Shown piece after piece: positions 12,430 through 25,605 of a stretch of 64,000 bases of DNA. Numbering within the stretch: the stretch's first letter is position 1; every line of letters starts with the position of its first letter. Below the pieces are notes generated by a model. It was not told where the DNA came from. It saw only the letters and a list, made by a program, of their open reading frames with translations, and did not search any database. Origin of the DNA: Epiperipatus broadwayi (lineage: Eukaryota; Onychophora; Udeonychophora; Euonychophora; Peripatidae); the NCBI GenBank assembly GCA_028023455.1, contig JAQFVV010000042.1, positions 8,143,922 through 8,207,921 of the forward strand, given 5' to 3'. Position numbers and translations under genes: made by a program.

Positions 12430-13288
12430 AAAATGATCAAAATGAATTTATTATGGCAATGTTGCACAGCTTAATGGTAGAAATTAAACAAAGCCAAGTA
12501 AGATTATCGAGAGATTTAATGAATAAGCTCAATGAAAATTAAGAAATGCTGAAACAAGAATTGAAACAATATCAGGAAGTGCTTACAGGAATTAAAACAA
12601 AACTTAGAAAAATGTGACAAAAATCAAATGGAAATGAAGTAAAGCAAAGAAGAGCTTAAACTAGACATGAAACAAAACCAAGAAGAGCTTTAACTATATA
12701 TGAAGCATAGTCAGGAAATGATGATAATGAAAATTGAAGAAGGTCAATCTGAGTTAAAGAATAGGTTGAAACAAATCAAGCATGTGCATAATGAGTTAGT
12801 TAATGAAATAAGAATGGGATACAAGCAAATAATGATTTGAAAGTCAAGTTTAATGAACTAGAGATTACGGTGAAGAAACTCAACATCATATACAAATAAA
12901 AATCAATAAGCTTGAAAATAGTATAGAAGAGGGGCAAAATTGAACTCAAGATATAGAAACTAAGACAGAAAAATATAGATTGAAGTGCCAGGATAAAGAT
13001 AGAGTCCTAGAAACTCAATTAAATGAGTATCAACAAATTAATGATAAAGAGAAAAGGTACAGAATAGAGAGGAATGAGGGGTCTAAAGTGTGGAAACTCA
13101 GAACAAGATCATTGGTATTATGATATTAGTTTAGATGTGATGTCATCCAAAGTAAATGACAAAGTTTCTTTAAAGGATAATTCCATCACAAGCTTCAGTA
13201 GTGGTAATAGTTGTAGGATGTTATCATTAGAAACAAACTCTTTAAAATTTAAATGGTTTTATCACCATGAAGTACATAGTCATAAATG
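12430..13288 (+). pseudogene. Gag-like coiled-coil coding relic
   Basis: Broken frames on + encode heptad-like, Lys/Glu/Gln-rich sequence, for example MLKQELKQYQEVLTG near 12547 and MKIEEGQSELKNRLKQ near 12729, with repeated units built around KQNQEELK-like peptides. Stops and frameshifts interrupt it every 50-150 bases. The last open piece (13074-13289) is a 71-codon frame of no recognised family. Position between two LTR-like segments and upstream of a purine tract suggests a retrotransposon gag, but no zinc knuckle is visible. A fragment of an unrelated coiled-coil gene cannot be excluded. Confidence 0.4.
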
Positions 13289-14150
13289 AAGGTACCTTGA
13301 TTGGGACTAAGAATTTGTCTTGATCACAGTACAAAGCCAGTAATATGTGTTGGATTTGTGAGATTAGTGATTTGGAAAATATAGCTTGTTGTGAGACTAT
13401 GACCAAATGGGTCAATTGTTATAGTTATAACAGTAAATATCCAATTTATGATGACTATTCATAATTTTATTTGATATAAAGAATCAATCTTTATCAGAAA
13501 TAAATGGGTTGATTTTATTGGTCAAAATTTATGCAACCTTTATAATACTATAAACTTATTTTTTAAATACCCAGTTAGGATGAAATATAAAGTACAAATG
13601 AGTATAATTGTAGGATATTTGTCTTGTTAATTGTAGTATGTAAAAAAAGGTACAAGACATATAATTACACATAATCATTAACACTATTGTTGTGGTTGTT
13701 TAGTTTTAATTAACCATGAGTTATTTGTAGAATATTCAATTGGTAATATTGATCTTATGTTAATTTTTAGAATTGTTTCCTTTATTTTTAAAGGTGGGAA
13801 TATGTGATGTACATGTTGCCATCTAGAGTTTCCTTTTGTGTATAAATAACTAAATGAAAGAAAATAATTAAAGATCTATGTATTGTTTTGAATGAATCTG
13901 GAATAAGTAAACCATTTATTAAATTTAAAAATGAATAACAATGCTTTTTTGAGATTAAATAAAAGAAAATCACATGTTCACAAGCCAGTATTTAAAAAAA
14001 AGGAAAGGACTGCATTTTGTTTTATGATAGTTACAAAAATGATTTCAACAAGAACCCATACTTTCTTTTGCTTAAAAATTTATTTATTTTACCTTACTTT
14101 TATAAATAGACTCTGGATGTATAGTTAAGAAAGATGTAGTGTGTATATAT

Positions 14151-17100
14151 ATATTTGTGTACATGCAGTATTATTTTTAATGTAGTGTGTATATACTGGT
14201 GTGCAGGCTTGTGCTATATATATATATATATATTTTGTTGAAGAAGTATCAGTGGTTTAAAGTTTATATTCAGAAAGGCATTATAGTCTGACAGTATATT
14301 TTAGCCTAATTTAACAATAGTGTTATTATTATACATATATAACCAAATAGTGTTATTGTAGTTAAACTTTTTCTTGGTGGTTCTTGATGGTACTACAGCA
14401 TCACCTAGCGGCCACAGTACACCTAACCGTAAACTACAGGAAAAGAATTAAAGAATAAAAAGTTTATATATGCGTACTTTGTTTCTATTTAACACAGTAA
14501 CTAATAAGATGTTTTGACATTTTAATTATCTCATATAATAATATCAATTTATAAGAAATATTTTATTAACTTGAAAATAAATTCTCTATCAATTATTTTT
14601 AATAACGCATTTTTATTTTTAAAAATTGAAGTAAATTTATATTGTTTTTATTTAGTAATCATATTTGCAAGAATGTAATGCTTTAATGATCAAATGAATC
14701 TCAGTATTGTTATAATGGTAACAGAATGTAGTAATAATTTTTGCAGCTTCCTTCATTTTAAACAATTTTAATTATTTCTATCCTTGACTTATCATTCTAA
14801 ATAAATTTAGTTTCAATTAATATTAAATAATGGCAGGTAAAAGAAGCATGGTCATGAAGTTAAGTTCCATATGGCTGAAGTTATTCTGTTGCAGTTAAAT
14901 AAAATACAGTGAGGTCGTGATATGTGCTTTATCAATATACATTACTTCAATTATAAGGTAACCCATAAAAGGAAAATAGAAATAAACAAAGAATAAAAAC
15001 ATTATAATTCATAAATGTAATAAATTTTTAAATATAATAATAGCTATTTTTTGATCTTGAAATGCCATATATAAGCACATTTAGTAATAATGTTTCTTCA
15101 GGTTATGTTGAAGGTACAAAATATTTTTGATAAAATTAAAATTATTATTTAATAATGACAAAAAAAATCTTAAAACATTCTTTTATTGTGCTTTTTATGG
15201 TTTAAATTGAGGCAAATGCAGTGACTGTGTAGATTCCAGATATTAATATATATTTGAAAACATCTAAGCAATAACTAGAGAGGCTGTGGTTGGCTGATAA
15301 TGAAACTGCTAGTAACATTAAAGAATAACATCTAGAATGTGTTTAATTGCTATGAAAGCTGTTTATTTAAAAAAAAAAAAAAAATTCTGATTAGAATAAG
15401 CTTTTTTATTATTTTTATTTTTTGAATGAATGATTTGTGATATACAATGTATGTAATTAGAGAGGACGTGGAATAAAATATAATGAATATCACAACTCCA
15501 TTGCATATACTCCTTTCAAATGAAATATTGTGATTGATAAATATATTGTTTTTACTATATTTTTTAGCTTTTGTTAAAAATGCCATACATGATAAAACCT
15601 TAAAAATTTATTTTCAGTTCTCCATTATCAATCCAAATTTGATATATATGGTTGTAAATATTGCATGAAGATTTAATTATTTTTTTTTGTTAGCACAAAT
15701 GTAATTTCATGGAAAGAAAAGTCCCAACTTTATATTTATTAATTTGATTTGCTTTCCTTCATTAATATCACTTTTAAAATCACATTTTTTTTGATAAATT
15801 TCAATTTTATGAATTTTTTTTAGCTGCTATTTGCATTTATCCTGTACCCATTGGTGAAGCGTCTTTCACATATTCATGTAAACAAAGAAAAAGATAATTG
15901 ATAAGTTTTATATTTTTCATGAAAAAATAAAAACCACAAAAAACATGAAATGAATATAATGTTTCAAAACATAAAAATACTATAAATTATTGAGAAAATG
16001 CATCTGAAAATAATATATTTAGCAAACAAATAGTGATTGAAAAACTAATATGAAAAATGTAAATTGATAATGATAGCAAATGTGATTTCATAATAAATTA
16101 AATTGCAAAACTAACAAGCACACTATACTAAAAAATAAGCCATGTAATTCATAAGAAATTAATTGATGGCAATAAATATATAAAAGACTGAAATCCAAAA
16201 AGATATCAGTTTCTATGTGGCTGCTGTAAAAAGCATGCAGGTGAAAAGCTATATTTAAGACAAAAAATGCATGACATTACACAATAGAACATATCTTTCA
16301 AAACAAATCTGAAAATAATATGTCAAGAATATGAAGCTAATACATAACAATTAAAACACAAATATTTTCAATAGATGGTGTCTATAAGAAAATATATGAT
16401 AGCAGTAAATCCAAAAGGGTGTCAATCTCCATGACAAATGTCAATGACATAAACAATTATATATGTTAAAAGTGGATTTTCATCAAAAACTGTATGAAGT
16501 TAATGATTATAGTATATAACATTTTACAAATGTGATCAAATGCCAATTATTAAAAAGATCAATTTCAAAAGTAATGGCTGCAATTGAAACTTATTAGTAA
16601 TCTTTTTTTCAAAAAGTCTTCTGATGAAGGGTGCATCTAAAATCCATCAGAATTCTGTGATTTTAATTCCAATGATTGGCAAATGTAATTTCATCTATTT
16701 AAACATGGATTTCTTTTATTTTTGTCGTCTGATCTTTTGTTTGGATTGAGGTTGTGACTGAATAAATTAAAATATTTAAGCAAATCAGTCATAATATTTG
16801 AAGCTTTTCCTATACACTTTTTGACTATCAATATAAACACGATCAGAATAAAATATAAAATACAAGCTCTAAAATATCTTACTATATCAGGTTGCGACAT
16901 AATTTTCCCATTTAAATGAAAGTAATGGAAAAGATTATTATCTCTTATGACTGAAAGAATTGTCTGACAACCTTTTTATGGACACTGCAAATAGCAATAA
17001 TTTTTTTCTTTTAGTTTTGACTTCTCTTTTTCTGCATAACAAAACTATATTAGCTAAAAGTTTTTGTAGTGGACATTCATTTAATATATTAATGCAAAAA

Positions 17101-18660
17101 TAACACTATTTTTTATAGTATATCACAAGGCAGTAGAAATCTTTCATCAACATTTTGACAGAAATAACTCAAATGACTAAAAGTGTTATTTACTGATTAA
17201 AAAACAGTGGAGCTATGACTACGGATGATGAATTCTAATATTATAGCATTATTAAATCATGCAATGTCAAAATATTGAAACTTATGGTCTATCCATAGTT
17301 TGGATAAATATATGTTTTGCTTTTGAGCAGTTTTTTCCTTACATGTTAATTATTTTCCTTGTTTTATGGAATTTTTTTTTTTTACAGATTTGCATTTGCA
17401 ACTCTTGCTAAAACATTCTTATCTTTATAGTTTAACTTCATGCAGTTGTGATGAAAATGTAGTTTTTTGCCTATGTAATTTTTATATCATGGGATGTTTT
17501 CTGTGTAGACTGCAATCAGTTTTTTTTTTATGGATGCCAGCTATTGAAAAATTTATTTTTAATATTTGATATTTAAACATATTTTCAGTTTTGCTTACAA
17601 AATATATGTGCTCCAAAGTTTAATTTCTTGTACTGTTGTGCTTCTTATTTATATAATTTAATTTATTATAGAACTGCATTTGTCTTTGCCTTGATCACTA
17701 ATTTACTTTTTTTATATTTGTTTTTTTCTCATTCTTTGTTTGATAAATGTATTATTTTTGGGTTTATTTTGAACTAAGTTTTTTTCATATTTTTGTTTTT
17801 TATTAAAAATAAGAATCATTGATTAGATTTTTTTTATAACTACATTGGTATGTGGTAGGTAGTTTGTTACCCACTTTCCATCAAAAAAAAAAAATCGACT
17901 TTTATGAAAATGTTAGTGAAAAGTTGAAAGATCATTATCTTATATTTTTGATTTTGCTCTTAATGTTTTATTATTATTGTCATTTTTTAAATATTGTATA
18001 TGAACATTTGCAATAATAATTGCCATTTCTTTTTCCAGTTACATATAGCCATTCTTATGAGGACATCAAATATCTTTCAATCAATCCTATCAAATGTTTT
18101 TTCCAGAATTATGAAGGTGATAAATGTTTCATTATTCATTCATTTAAAATTAATATAGCCTACCTATTGTTCAATTTCTTTTAATGCTGAATTAGTCTTT
18201 ATCTAAATACAATACCTTTTAGTTCTTTTCATCTCTTTAATATACATTAGAAAGAAATTTTATTAATGTTTGGAAAAGTAATTTTGTATTTTAAATTTTT
18301 TTACACAATTGTCCATTATCTTATTCTTAATATTTAAAAGTATATGTGTAATATTTTTAATTAAATTCACTGAAACATGAATATATTATTACTAATTCTG
18401 TAACTTTGTTTATTTTATTATCTCAAATTATTAACAGTGATATATGAATGCATGCATGTATTTCCCATAAATGATGTGTGATTATTATAAATACCATAAT
18501 CAAATAATGACACTATGTTCACCTAGGAATATTCACTCTTCCAGTAGTATATTCTTGTTAACAATTTGGCCTGTGATAAAAACAAAATAAGGAGTGCATA
18601 TTGAAATGGAATGAGAAAGAGTCTAACCTTGGTCCACCAAATATGTAACAATACAGAGTT
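14151..18660. other. AT-rich non-coding DNA
   Basis: I see no gene. A short TA run lies at 14216-14233. Around 14396-14425 is a small GC-richer spot with a CTCF-like motif on the minus strand. Open frames here (for example 15350-15586, 16691-16900 and 17366-17569) are hydrophobic AT-rich translations with no recognisable domain. Several homopolymer runs are present. Confidence 0.5.
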
Positions 18661-18667
18661 GTCAGTT

Positions 18668-20250
18668 CAGATTTAGAGTGTGCTCTTCACTATTTTGAAT
18701 TCTAAGAACCGCCAAAAACACTGCTGGCCCATCCAAGTGATAAATGATATTGAATAATCCAATGGGTTTTCTTGAATGTCACAGTAGTGGTTTTGGGTGG
18801 TCCTTAGAATTCAAAATGGCAGCGAGAACACTCTAAATCAGTCTGATCAAACCAAGCTTATAATTTCAAAATACAAATTGTATTACAATATATGCCTATA
18901 ATCTATGTTGAATAAATGTTAAATGTATCAAACCAAGCTTATAATTTTGAAATACTAAAAGCTTATAACTTCTAAAGTACAAATTTATTACAATATATAC
19001 CCATAATCACATTGAATAAACATAAAATTGATCAAACCAAGTTTATAATTTTGAAACACTAAAAGCTTATAATATCTAAAATACAAATTTTATTACAATA
19101 TATGTCTATAACCACATATTGAATAAATGTAAAATTGATCAAATCAAGCTTGAATTTTGAAATACTAAAAGTTTATAACTTCTAGAATACAAATTTTATT
19201 ATAATTATGCCTATGCCCATAACCACATATTGAAATAATGTAAAATTGATCAAACCTAATCTTATAATTTCTAAAATTTGGCAGTTGAAAGAGAAATTGG
19301 CTTAAATAAAGCATATTAATTTTGCAAATAATCATATTTTTTCTTATCAGAAAGAAACTGATGTTGCATGCTTCTTTTGTTACATGTAGTTAGGAAAAAA
19401 AAAATGGAGATAAAAGAAATTAGCATTGTTCCCATTTGATCTTCTGATGTGGATTTTAGATTTACACTTGATCATGGGAAATCCTTATGGGCTCCTTGAA
19501 ATTGATACATGTGAACATTGTTAACTTTTTCCCATCTCCATCTTTTTATTTGTTACAATATGTAAGAAATGAAGCACACAACAGTACTTGCTTTGGTAAG
19601 AAAAAAATCTGACTTATTTTTTTATTAATTATAAAATTAATATTCTTTACTTTAGACAATTATTCTCTTGGCTAAAGTTAAGATAAAATGTGATTTATTA
19701 CTAATTGTAGAATTAATATGTTTCAGCAGCTGTTTCTATATTTATTCAATATTTAGTTTATTTCAACATGTGGTTATGGGCCTACATTGCAATAAAATTT
19801 GTATTTTAGAAGTTATAAACTTGGTTAATGATGGTGCTTCATGCTGAAGTATGGAAGGATGTTTCTTGTCCAAATAATCCATAATTCACAATTACATAGT
19901 TTATTTAATGTTTTAATGTCTTTTCCTCTTTTAATTAGTGTATGTGTTAATTTTTTTTTGTTCACTTTTTCTCTTTAAGTATTTTAAATTTGTACTTTAG
20001 AAATTATAAGCTTTCATTGTTTCAAAATTTATTTGTTCCTCTCATTTTTATACTTTGTATATTTTAGTCATGATCTTTGATCAAGCATAGTTGTATGAAA
20101 TTTGCATTTGATTTTTTAATTATTGATGTAAATTGCAATTCTATAACAAATGGTCATACTGTGACCATGTGTGGATTATTCGATGCCATTTATTGCTGGG
20201 ATGTGTCAGCAATGGATTTGAGTGGTCCTTAGAATTCAAAATTGTGGAAA
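18668..20250. mobile_element. Composite element with inverted ends and a ~107-bp tandem array
   Basis: The left end (about 18690-18760) has TTTTGAATTCTAAGAACC followed by about 50 bases whose complement is found in the same order at about 20172-20246. A third copy, inverted relative to the first, sits at about 18780-18840. Between them, 18846-19290 holds four to five units of about 107 bp, each starting near GATCAAACCAAGCTTATAAT. Inverted unit pieces recur at 19735-19830 and 19985-20030. No transposase is visible, so this looks like a non-autonomous DNA transposon or foldback element of unknown family. Confidence 0.55.
18846..19290. repeat. Tandem array, unit about 107 bp, 4-5 copies
   Basis: Successive units contain, in order, CAAACCAAGCTTATAATTTT, AAATACTAAAAGCTTATAAC, ACAAATTTTATTACAATATA and a block around CATATTGAATAAA. 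Unit starts fall near 18846, 18928, 19032, 19140 and 19252. The first unit is shortened and the last is partial. Confidence 0.8.
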
Positions 20251-21885
20251 AATTCAGTACCATATTATAAAAAGTGATGATGATAATATATAATTGAGCC
20301 ATTTATTCCCAAATCTATCAGTGATTTTAGTACATATATGCTTAGTAATATATTTTAATGTATATATGCTACTAATAATTAAAATGGTGTTTTTAATTAT
20401 ATATACAATTCCAAAGTGAAGAAACATACAGGATGCCATATTTCCTTTGGAAAAGATAAACATTTATATCTGTACTTATTATAGATCCACTATAAACTAA
20501 CATCAGACAAATCATTTACTCTTTTAAATTTATGAAAGTATGAGGTCACAATTTTCATTTACAGTATTATTAATTGTATATGTAAATCAAATATTGAATT
20601 GAGAACAAAAAATTAAGAAATATTTAATTAATAATAATGTTGATTAATATATATTAATACACATGAATTTAACAGATATGTTTGAATTTGAATAGATGTA
20701 CATAAAAGATTTAATCAAGATACATTTCCAAGTAGATTCGTTTTTAGCTAATTCAAATAAGTCTACTTGTTTTAGTTTATATAATATCAAAATGATATTC
20801 TACAAGTAACAAAATCACATTTTTTAGCAAAACTGCAGGTCAGTCGAAATGTAGGTATATGTATATGTACAAATAAAGAGTTTTGCTAAAAGGGGTTTGA
20901 AGCGGTTTGAATAAATTGTACTTTTAATAGTGTTTTTAATGTGAACTAGTTTGCTTCCAAATTTTGTTATTAATTGTAGATTAGGATCCTAGTAGTTTTT
21001 TTTTTTTTTTTTGGAGTAGGTTCCAATTTTTTTGTTATTGATATTTGTCATAAAAATATCTGACTTTGTTGTGATTATGTAAATCAAATTAATATAAAAT
21101 GTAAATTGAAAAGATTTAGTCTTAAAGCAAAGATCTGTAATGGGTTTTTAAAATCTATTCATTTCTGTGAATCACCTGTTTGTTTTTATAATATTTATCA
21201 TTACATAATGTAGCTATGGTCTATTTATTAGAAGAAAAAAAAACAGTTTTTGTAATGAAATTAGAAATATATTTACTTTTTTGTAATTTTCTTTATACTT
21301 TCAAAATAATAATTGTGAATTTGATAATTTCAAAATGTTCTCTGACAATACATAAAAAATATATGCATTTTTAAAAAAAATAAAAATGGCAATTTACTTT
21401 ATGTAAATTTAATTTTCTTTTCAGATGTATAATATGAAATTATTTTTATTTAAAAAATGAAAATAAGTGCTACAATATATCGTAAGATAAATTCATACAT
21501 AATGAAATGTATGAAAATTTAATATTATATTGATTTAGACATATTTTTTATGTTTTGCACTTTATATATGCTAGGAATTGTTTATATAAGTCTGGATTTG
21601 TATAAATTAAATTTATGCAAGTATAGGACTACCTATATTTGTATTTATTTATATAGATTAACATTTTATTTGATTCACTATAATGTTCTTTTGGTAAACA
21701 AAAAAGATAGTTTTATGTTGCTTTAAAAATAAGGTTCAAGAAAATAACAATAAAATAAATTACAGCAAAGATTTTTATAGGTAAAGAATAGAGATTAAAT
21801 TTTTTTTTATATTAAATGCCTTTATTGACTATGCATTAAAAAGAAATAAAATAAGTGTTTCATAAATCCACAATTGGAATTTTTA
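20251..21885. other. AT-rich non-coding DNA
   Basis: I see nothing codable. The 69-codon minus frame at 20254-20463 has a hydrophobic AT-rich translation without a domain. Confidence 0.5.
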
Positions 21886-21988
21886 GATTTAACTTGAAAT
21901 AAAAGCATGGATGGTTCAGAAATTAATTAAGGGCTTGACTTAATTAATTTCTTCCCCTCCCCTCAAGCTTTTATTTCAGTTTAAATCC
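21886..21988. repeat. Nested inverted repeat (hairpin)
   Basis: An outer inverted pair, GATTTAACTTGAAATAAAAGC on the left and GCTTTTATTTCAGTTTAAATC on the right, encloses an inner perfect 13-base pair GAAATTAATTAAG / CTTAATTAATTTC (about 21919-21952). It lies just upstream of the RTE element and may be a small MITE or its insertion site. Confidence 0.6.
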
Positions 21989-22103
21989 CAGGAGGATGTA
22001 AAATCACCAATCAAGGCAGCGGTTGGTGGCCGAAGGCGGAGGGTGCTAAGAATCCCCTGATTGTGGACCCAGACTGCCATTTGATGACTACTTTTTATTT
22101 AGG

Positions 22104-25100
22104 TCTTACAACTGCAGATCATTTTCAAATGAAGGAAGATTGCAAGAATTAGAAAAAGAACTGTCTTATATTAAACGGGACATTATTGGACTTTGTGAAG
22201 TTAGAAGAAAAGATGAAGAGACAATTGATTTAAAAAGTGGACATGTACTTTATTATAAAGACACAAGTATTGGAAATACAAGTAGAGTAGAATTCATTAT
22301 AAATAAAAAGTGGAAGAACAATATTGTGGAGATTAATGGTATATCAGACAGGGTGGCAAGATTAGTTGTACAACTTAATAGCAGATACCAAATACAGATA
22401 ATTCAGGTTTGTGCCCCAACAAATTTTCATAGTGATGAAGTAGTAGAGATTTTTATATGGATGTATAAAAGGCTTTTGATCAGAGTAAACAAAATTTTAA
22501 AATTGTTATGGGAGATTTTAATGCTAGAATTAGTAAACAAATGAAAGATGAAAGTGCTATAGGTAATTTTTGTTATGGTAATAGAAATGAGAGAGGTCAT
22601 AGACTTGGGGAGTTTGCAAAAAAAGAAAAACTTTATATTATGAATTCTTTTTTTGAGAGAAAATGTTAAAAGTAAATGGACTTGGAAGCATCCAAATAAA
22701 GGTACAGCAGAATTAGATTATATTTTGACTAACAGGAAATACATATTTCAGATTGTAATTTTCTTAATAAATTTAACATAAAAAGTAATCATCGATTAGT
22801 AAGATATAAGATACATGTTAGATAAAAATTATTAAAAAAAACAGTATTTACAGTTGATATTTCTAATCTTCAGAAACATTCTAATGAATTTAGATTAGAA
22901 CTTACAATTCAGTTTCAAGTATTAGTAGATTTTGAAAATGATTCAGATTTGAATGAAATTAATAAGAAAATAACTGATACACTTTTAAAAACTGCAACAA
23001 AGATAGCTGGTAGAAAAAAGCAGCAATTGATCAATAAAATTTTTACTGAGACTAGATAATTTATGAAGAAAAGAAGGAATATGAAGATATACAAAAATGA
23101 TGCATTAAAAAGAAGTGAACACCTCCAATTCTGTAAAATGGTGTGGAAAAGAGTTGTAAATGATGATATAAAAAAGTATAACTGTGAACTAGCAAGCAAA
23201 GATATAGAAGAGAATAAAAGTCTCAAGAGTGTAAAACAACATTGTAGTATTGATAGGAGATTTATATCTGCAATAGGGAAAAAAGATGGAGCTATTAATA
23301 AAAAGAGAGATGACATCATAAAATGGGTAGAAGACTTCTATCAAGTATTATATAGTAGTAAAGGTCAAGTACCTCCTATATTTATTATATCTTCTGAATT
23401 GCCCAGAATTTTAAATGAAGAAGTGAGACATGCAATTAAATTTATGAAGAAAGGAAAGGCTCCACATAATAATGGAATTATAATTGATATATTAAAAGAA
23501 ACAGGTGAAGAATAGAATTTTTTTTAGCAAAGATAATTATATACCAAATGTCCAAATGATAAAGATGTACCAGATCATTGGAAGAATGCAGTATTAATAT
23601 TTTAAAAAAGGTGATAAAGAAGATATTACAAATTACAGACATATCAACCTTTTATCAATTTTATACAAATTTTTTACCAAGATAATTACAACTTATCTAC
23701 AGAGAACATTGGATTTATGCCAACCAAGAGAACAAGCTGGATTTAAAAGTGATTTTAGTACTGTAGATCATATGAAGGTATTAAGAGAAGTTATAGAAAG
23801 GACAAATGAATATGAGTTGCCATTATGCTTTGGATTTGTAGATTATGAATAGGCATTTGATTCTATAAACATTTCTTCAGTGATAAAAGCATTGGATCAT
23901 CAAGGAATAGATCCAGGATATTGTCATATTTTAAAGAACATTTATAAAAATGCAGCAACAACAATTAGATTACATAATGCTATTAGGAAAGTCAACATTG
24001 ACAAGGGTGTAAGACAGGGTGATTCCATATCTTCAAAACTTTTTATAGCAGTGCTGCAAGAAATATTTTATGGATTAAAATGGGAATCTAAAGGAGTGGA
24101 AGTAAATGGAAATTATTTAAGTCATTTAGATTTTGCAGATGATATAGTTGTTTTTGCAAATAATGCTTAAGAGCTGCAGGAAATATTGCAGGAGTTATCA
24201 GGTAAAAATAGGAAAGTAGGACTATTTCTCAATTTATCTACCGCAAATTGGATTTCTCAATATTGTACTCCTAAAACACTATACATATTTGAATTTTAGA
24301 CTTTACAAATAATTCCTAATTTTACCTTATAATTAAATTTTTCATTACACTCAACTTTGCTGATTGAATGAGAAGGTCTGGTTGTTGGGAGGGGCCCCAG
24401 AGATCTAAATCCTGGTTCTTTTGAAGGGAAAGGTTTGGATGAGGGTGTTATGGGGATCATTACCAACATTGATTTTCTCATTCACAAGAAAGAAGAAAAC
24501 GCTATTCATAGCGGTTTTTGTAGTGTCATTGTTATAAACGATTTTATCCAAGTATTATTGCAAAGTAAGCTGCAGTTTAGCCTAAGAATTTTAATTGCAA
24601 GTGATTCACCCCATTTAAATTTATTATTTCCAGTGTTGTTATTTCCAAGTGTCCATCGCAAATTGAATTTCTCAATATTGTACTCCTAAAATGCTACTCA
24701 TATTTAAACTCTAGACTTTACAAATGATTCCTAATTGTAACATTCATTTGTCTTTAATGGTTAATCTTCTCATGGATTAATGCTTTGAGTTTCCACAGAT
24801 TGATCAATTTCTGGAACTGCTATGGACAAAAAAATTCAATGTGTCATTTTAAATCTCCATATTACCCTATGCAAACATTTTGTAAAACATTTTATACTCA
24901 ATAAAGTCTCTCTTTTATATATATAAAAGATAAGTGTTAAAAAGACTAAAGTAATCTTCAATGGATTTTTTCAAAATATGAAAATAAAAATTGATTATGA
25001 TGAGTTAGAAGAAATTAACAGTTACAAATACCTTGGACAGATTATTAATACAGATAGAAACATAATGGATCAAATTAATCATAGAATTAAACTTGTTTGG

Positions 25101-25605
25101 AGTGCTTTTGGTAGAAATAACTTGATACTAAAAAGAAATATGCCTATGTGTTTGAAAAGGAAGGTTTTTAATAAATATGTTTTACCAGTGCTTACTTATG
25201 GATCTGAGACTTGGGCACTTAATAGAAGAGCAATATATAGACTTCGGACCACTCTTAGTTTGAAGAGATGCATGTTAGGAGTAACAAGAAGAGATCAAAA
25301 ATGCAGTATATGGGTAAGAGAACTAACAGGTCTTATTGACCTCATTGTAAAAATTAAAAGACTGGAGTTAGGCTAGACGTATTAATGGAAGAGATGATAG
25401 TAGATGGACAATTGAAATCTTAAACTGGATTCCAAGAGATTGTAAAAGATCCAGAAATAGACCACATGTGAGATGGATGGATGAAATAAGAAGATGTGCA
25501 GGGGTGATGTGGAGAAAAGAAGCTAAGGATCAGAGAAGATGGTTTGAACTTGGAGAGACTTTCATCCTGCAGTGGATTGATAATGGTTGATGATGATGAT
25601 GACTA
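22104..25605 (+). pseudogene. RTE-clade LINE (endonuclease + reverse transcriptase), dead
   Basis: Pieces in several frames follow the RTE order. The endonuclease starts TYNCRSFSNEGRLQELEKEL (from about 22104), then GLCEVRRKDEE, SRVEFIINKKWKN and QIIQVCAPTNFHSDE (22140-22544). RT pieces follow: KMVWKRV (23063-23515), GVRQGDSISSKLF and FADDIVVFA with the catalytic ADD at 24134-24142 (23880-24170), then INSYKYLGQIINTD and VLPVLTYGSETWAL (24978-25376). The C-terminus (RPHVRWMDEIRRCAG) runs to about 25588. The element ends in the GATGATGATGAT tail usual for RTE. At least five frame breaks and in-frame stops and one large insertion (24240-24925) show it is not functional. The exact 5' end is unclear. 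Confidence 0.9.
24240..24925. mobile_element. Unidentified insertion inside the RTE element
   Basis: It splits the RT coding between SLNLS-like and KTKVIFN codons that are adjacent in RTE proteins. It carries an imperfect direct repeat of about 88 bp (24238-24326 and 24649-24740; shared blocks TTTCTCAATATTGTACTCCT and ACTTTACAAAT.ATTCCTAAT) about 410 bp apart, around a GC-richer core containing GGGAGGGGCCCCAGAG (about 24390-24405). The right end has AATAAA and a TA run. The family is not recognised: possibly a SINE or a short non-autonomous LTR-like element. Confidence 0.5.

Larger units (their letters stand above)
8887..14150 (+). mobile_element. Degenerate LTR retrotransposon remnant with nested PLE pair
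   Basis: Two related segments in direct orientation, about 8887-9240 and 13803-14150, share GTGTATAAATAACTA, ACCATTTATTAAAT and many other blocks in the same order. The right copy begins TGTGATGTACATG directly after a purine tract (AAAGGTGGGAA, 13790-13800), the arrangement of a polypurine tract and 3' LTR. Around 11449-11466 there is a primer-binding-like TTGGCTGCCCAGCAAGG preceded by TTTACA. A gag-like coding relic lies between (about 12430-13100). No protease, RT or integrase is visible. The copies are clearly diverged and the LTR length is uncertain: the segments stop matching after about 350 bp, while the primer-like site lies much further in. Confidence 0.5.

Noticed and set aside
18846-19290. 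CRISPR-like array
   Set aside because: The units are contiguous imperfect tandem repeats with no unique spacers, in eukaryotic DNA.
22915-23319. 134-codon hydrophobic minus-strand frame
   Set aside because: It is a shadow of the RTE coding region, which is recognisable on the + strand.
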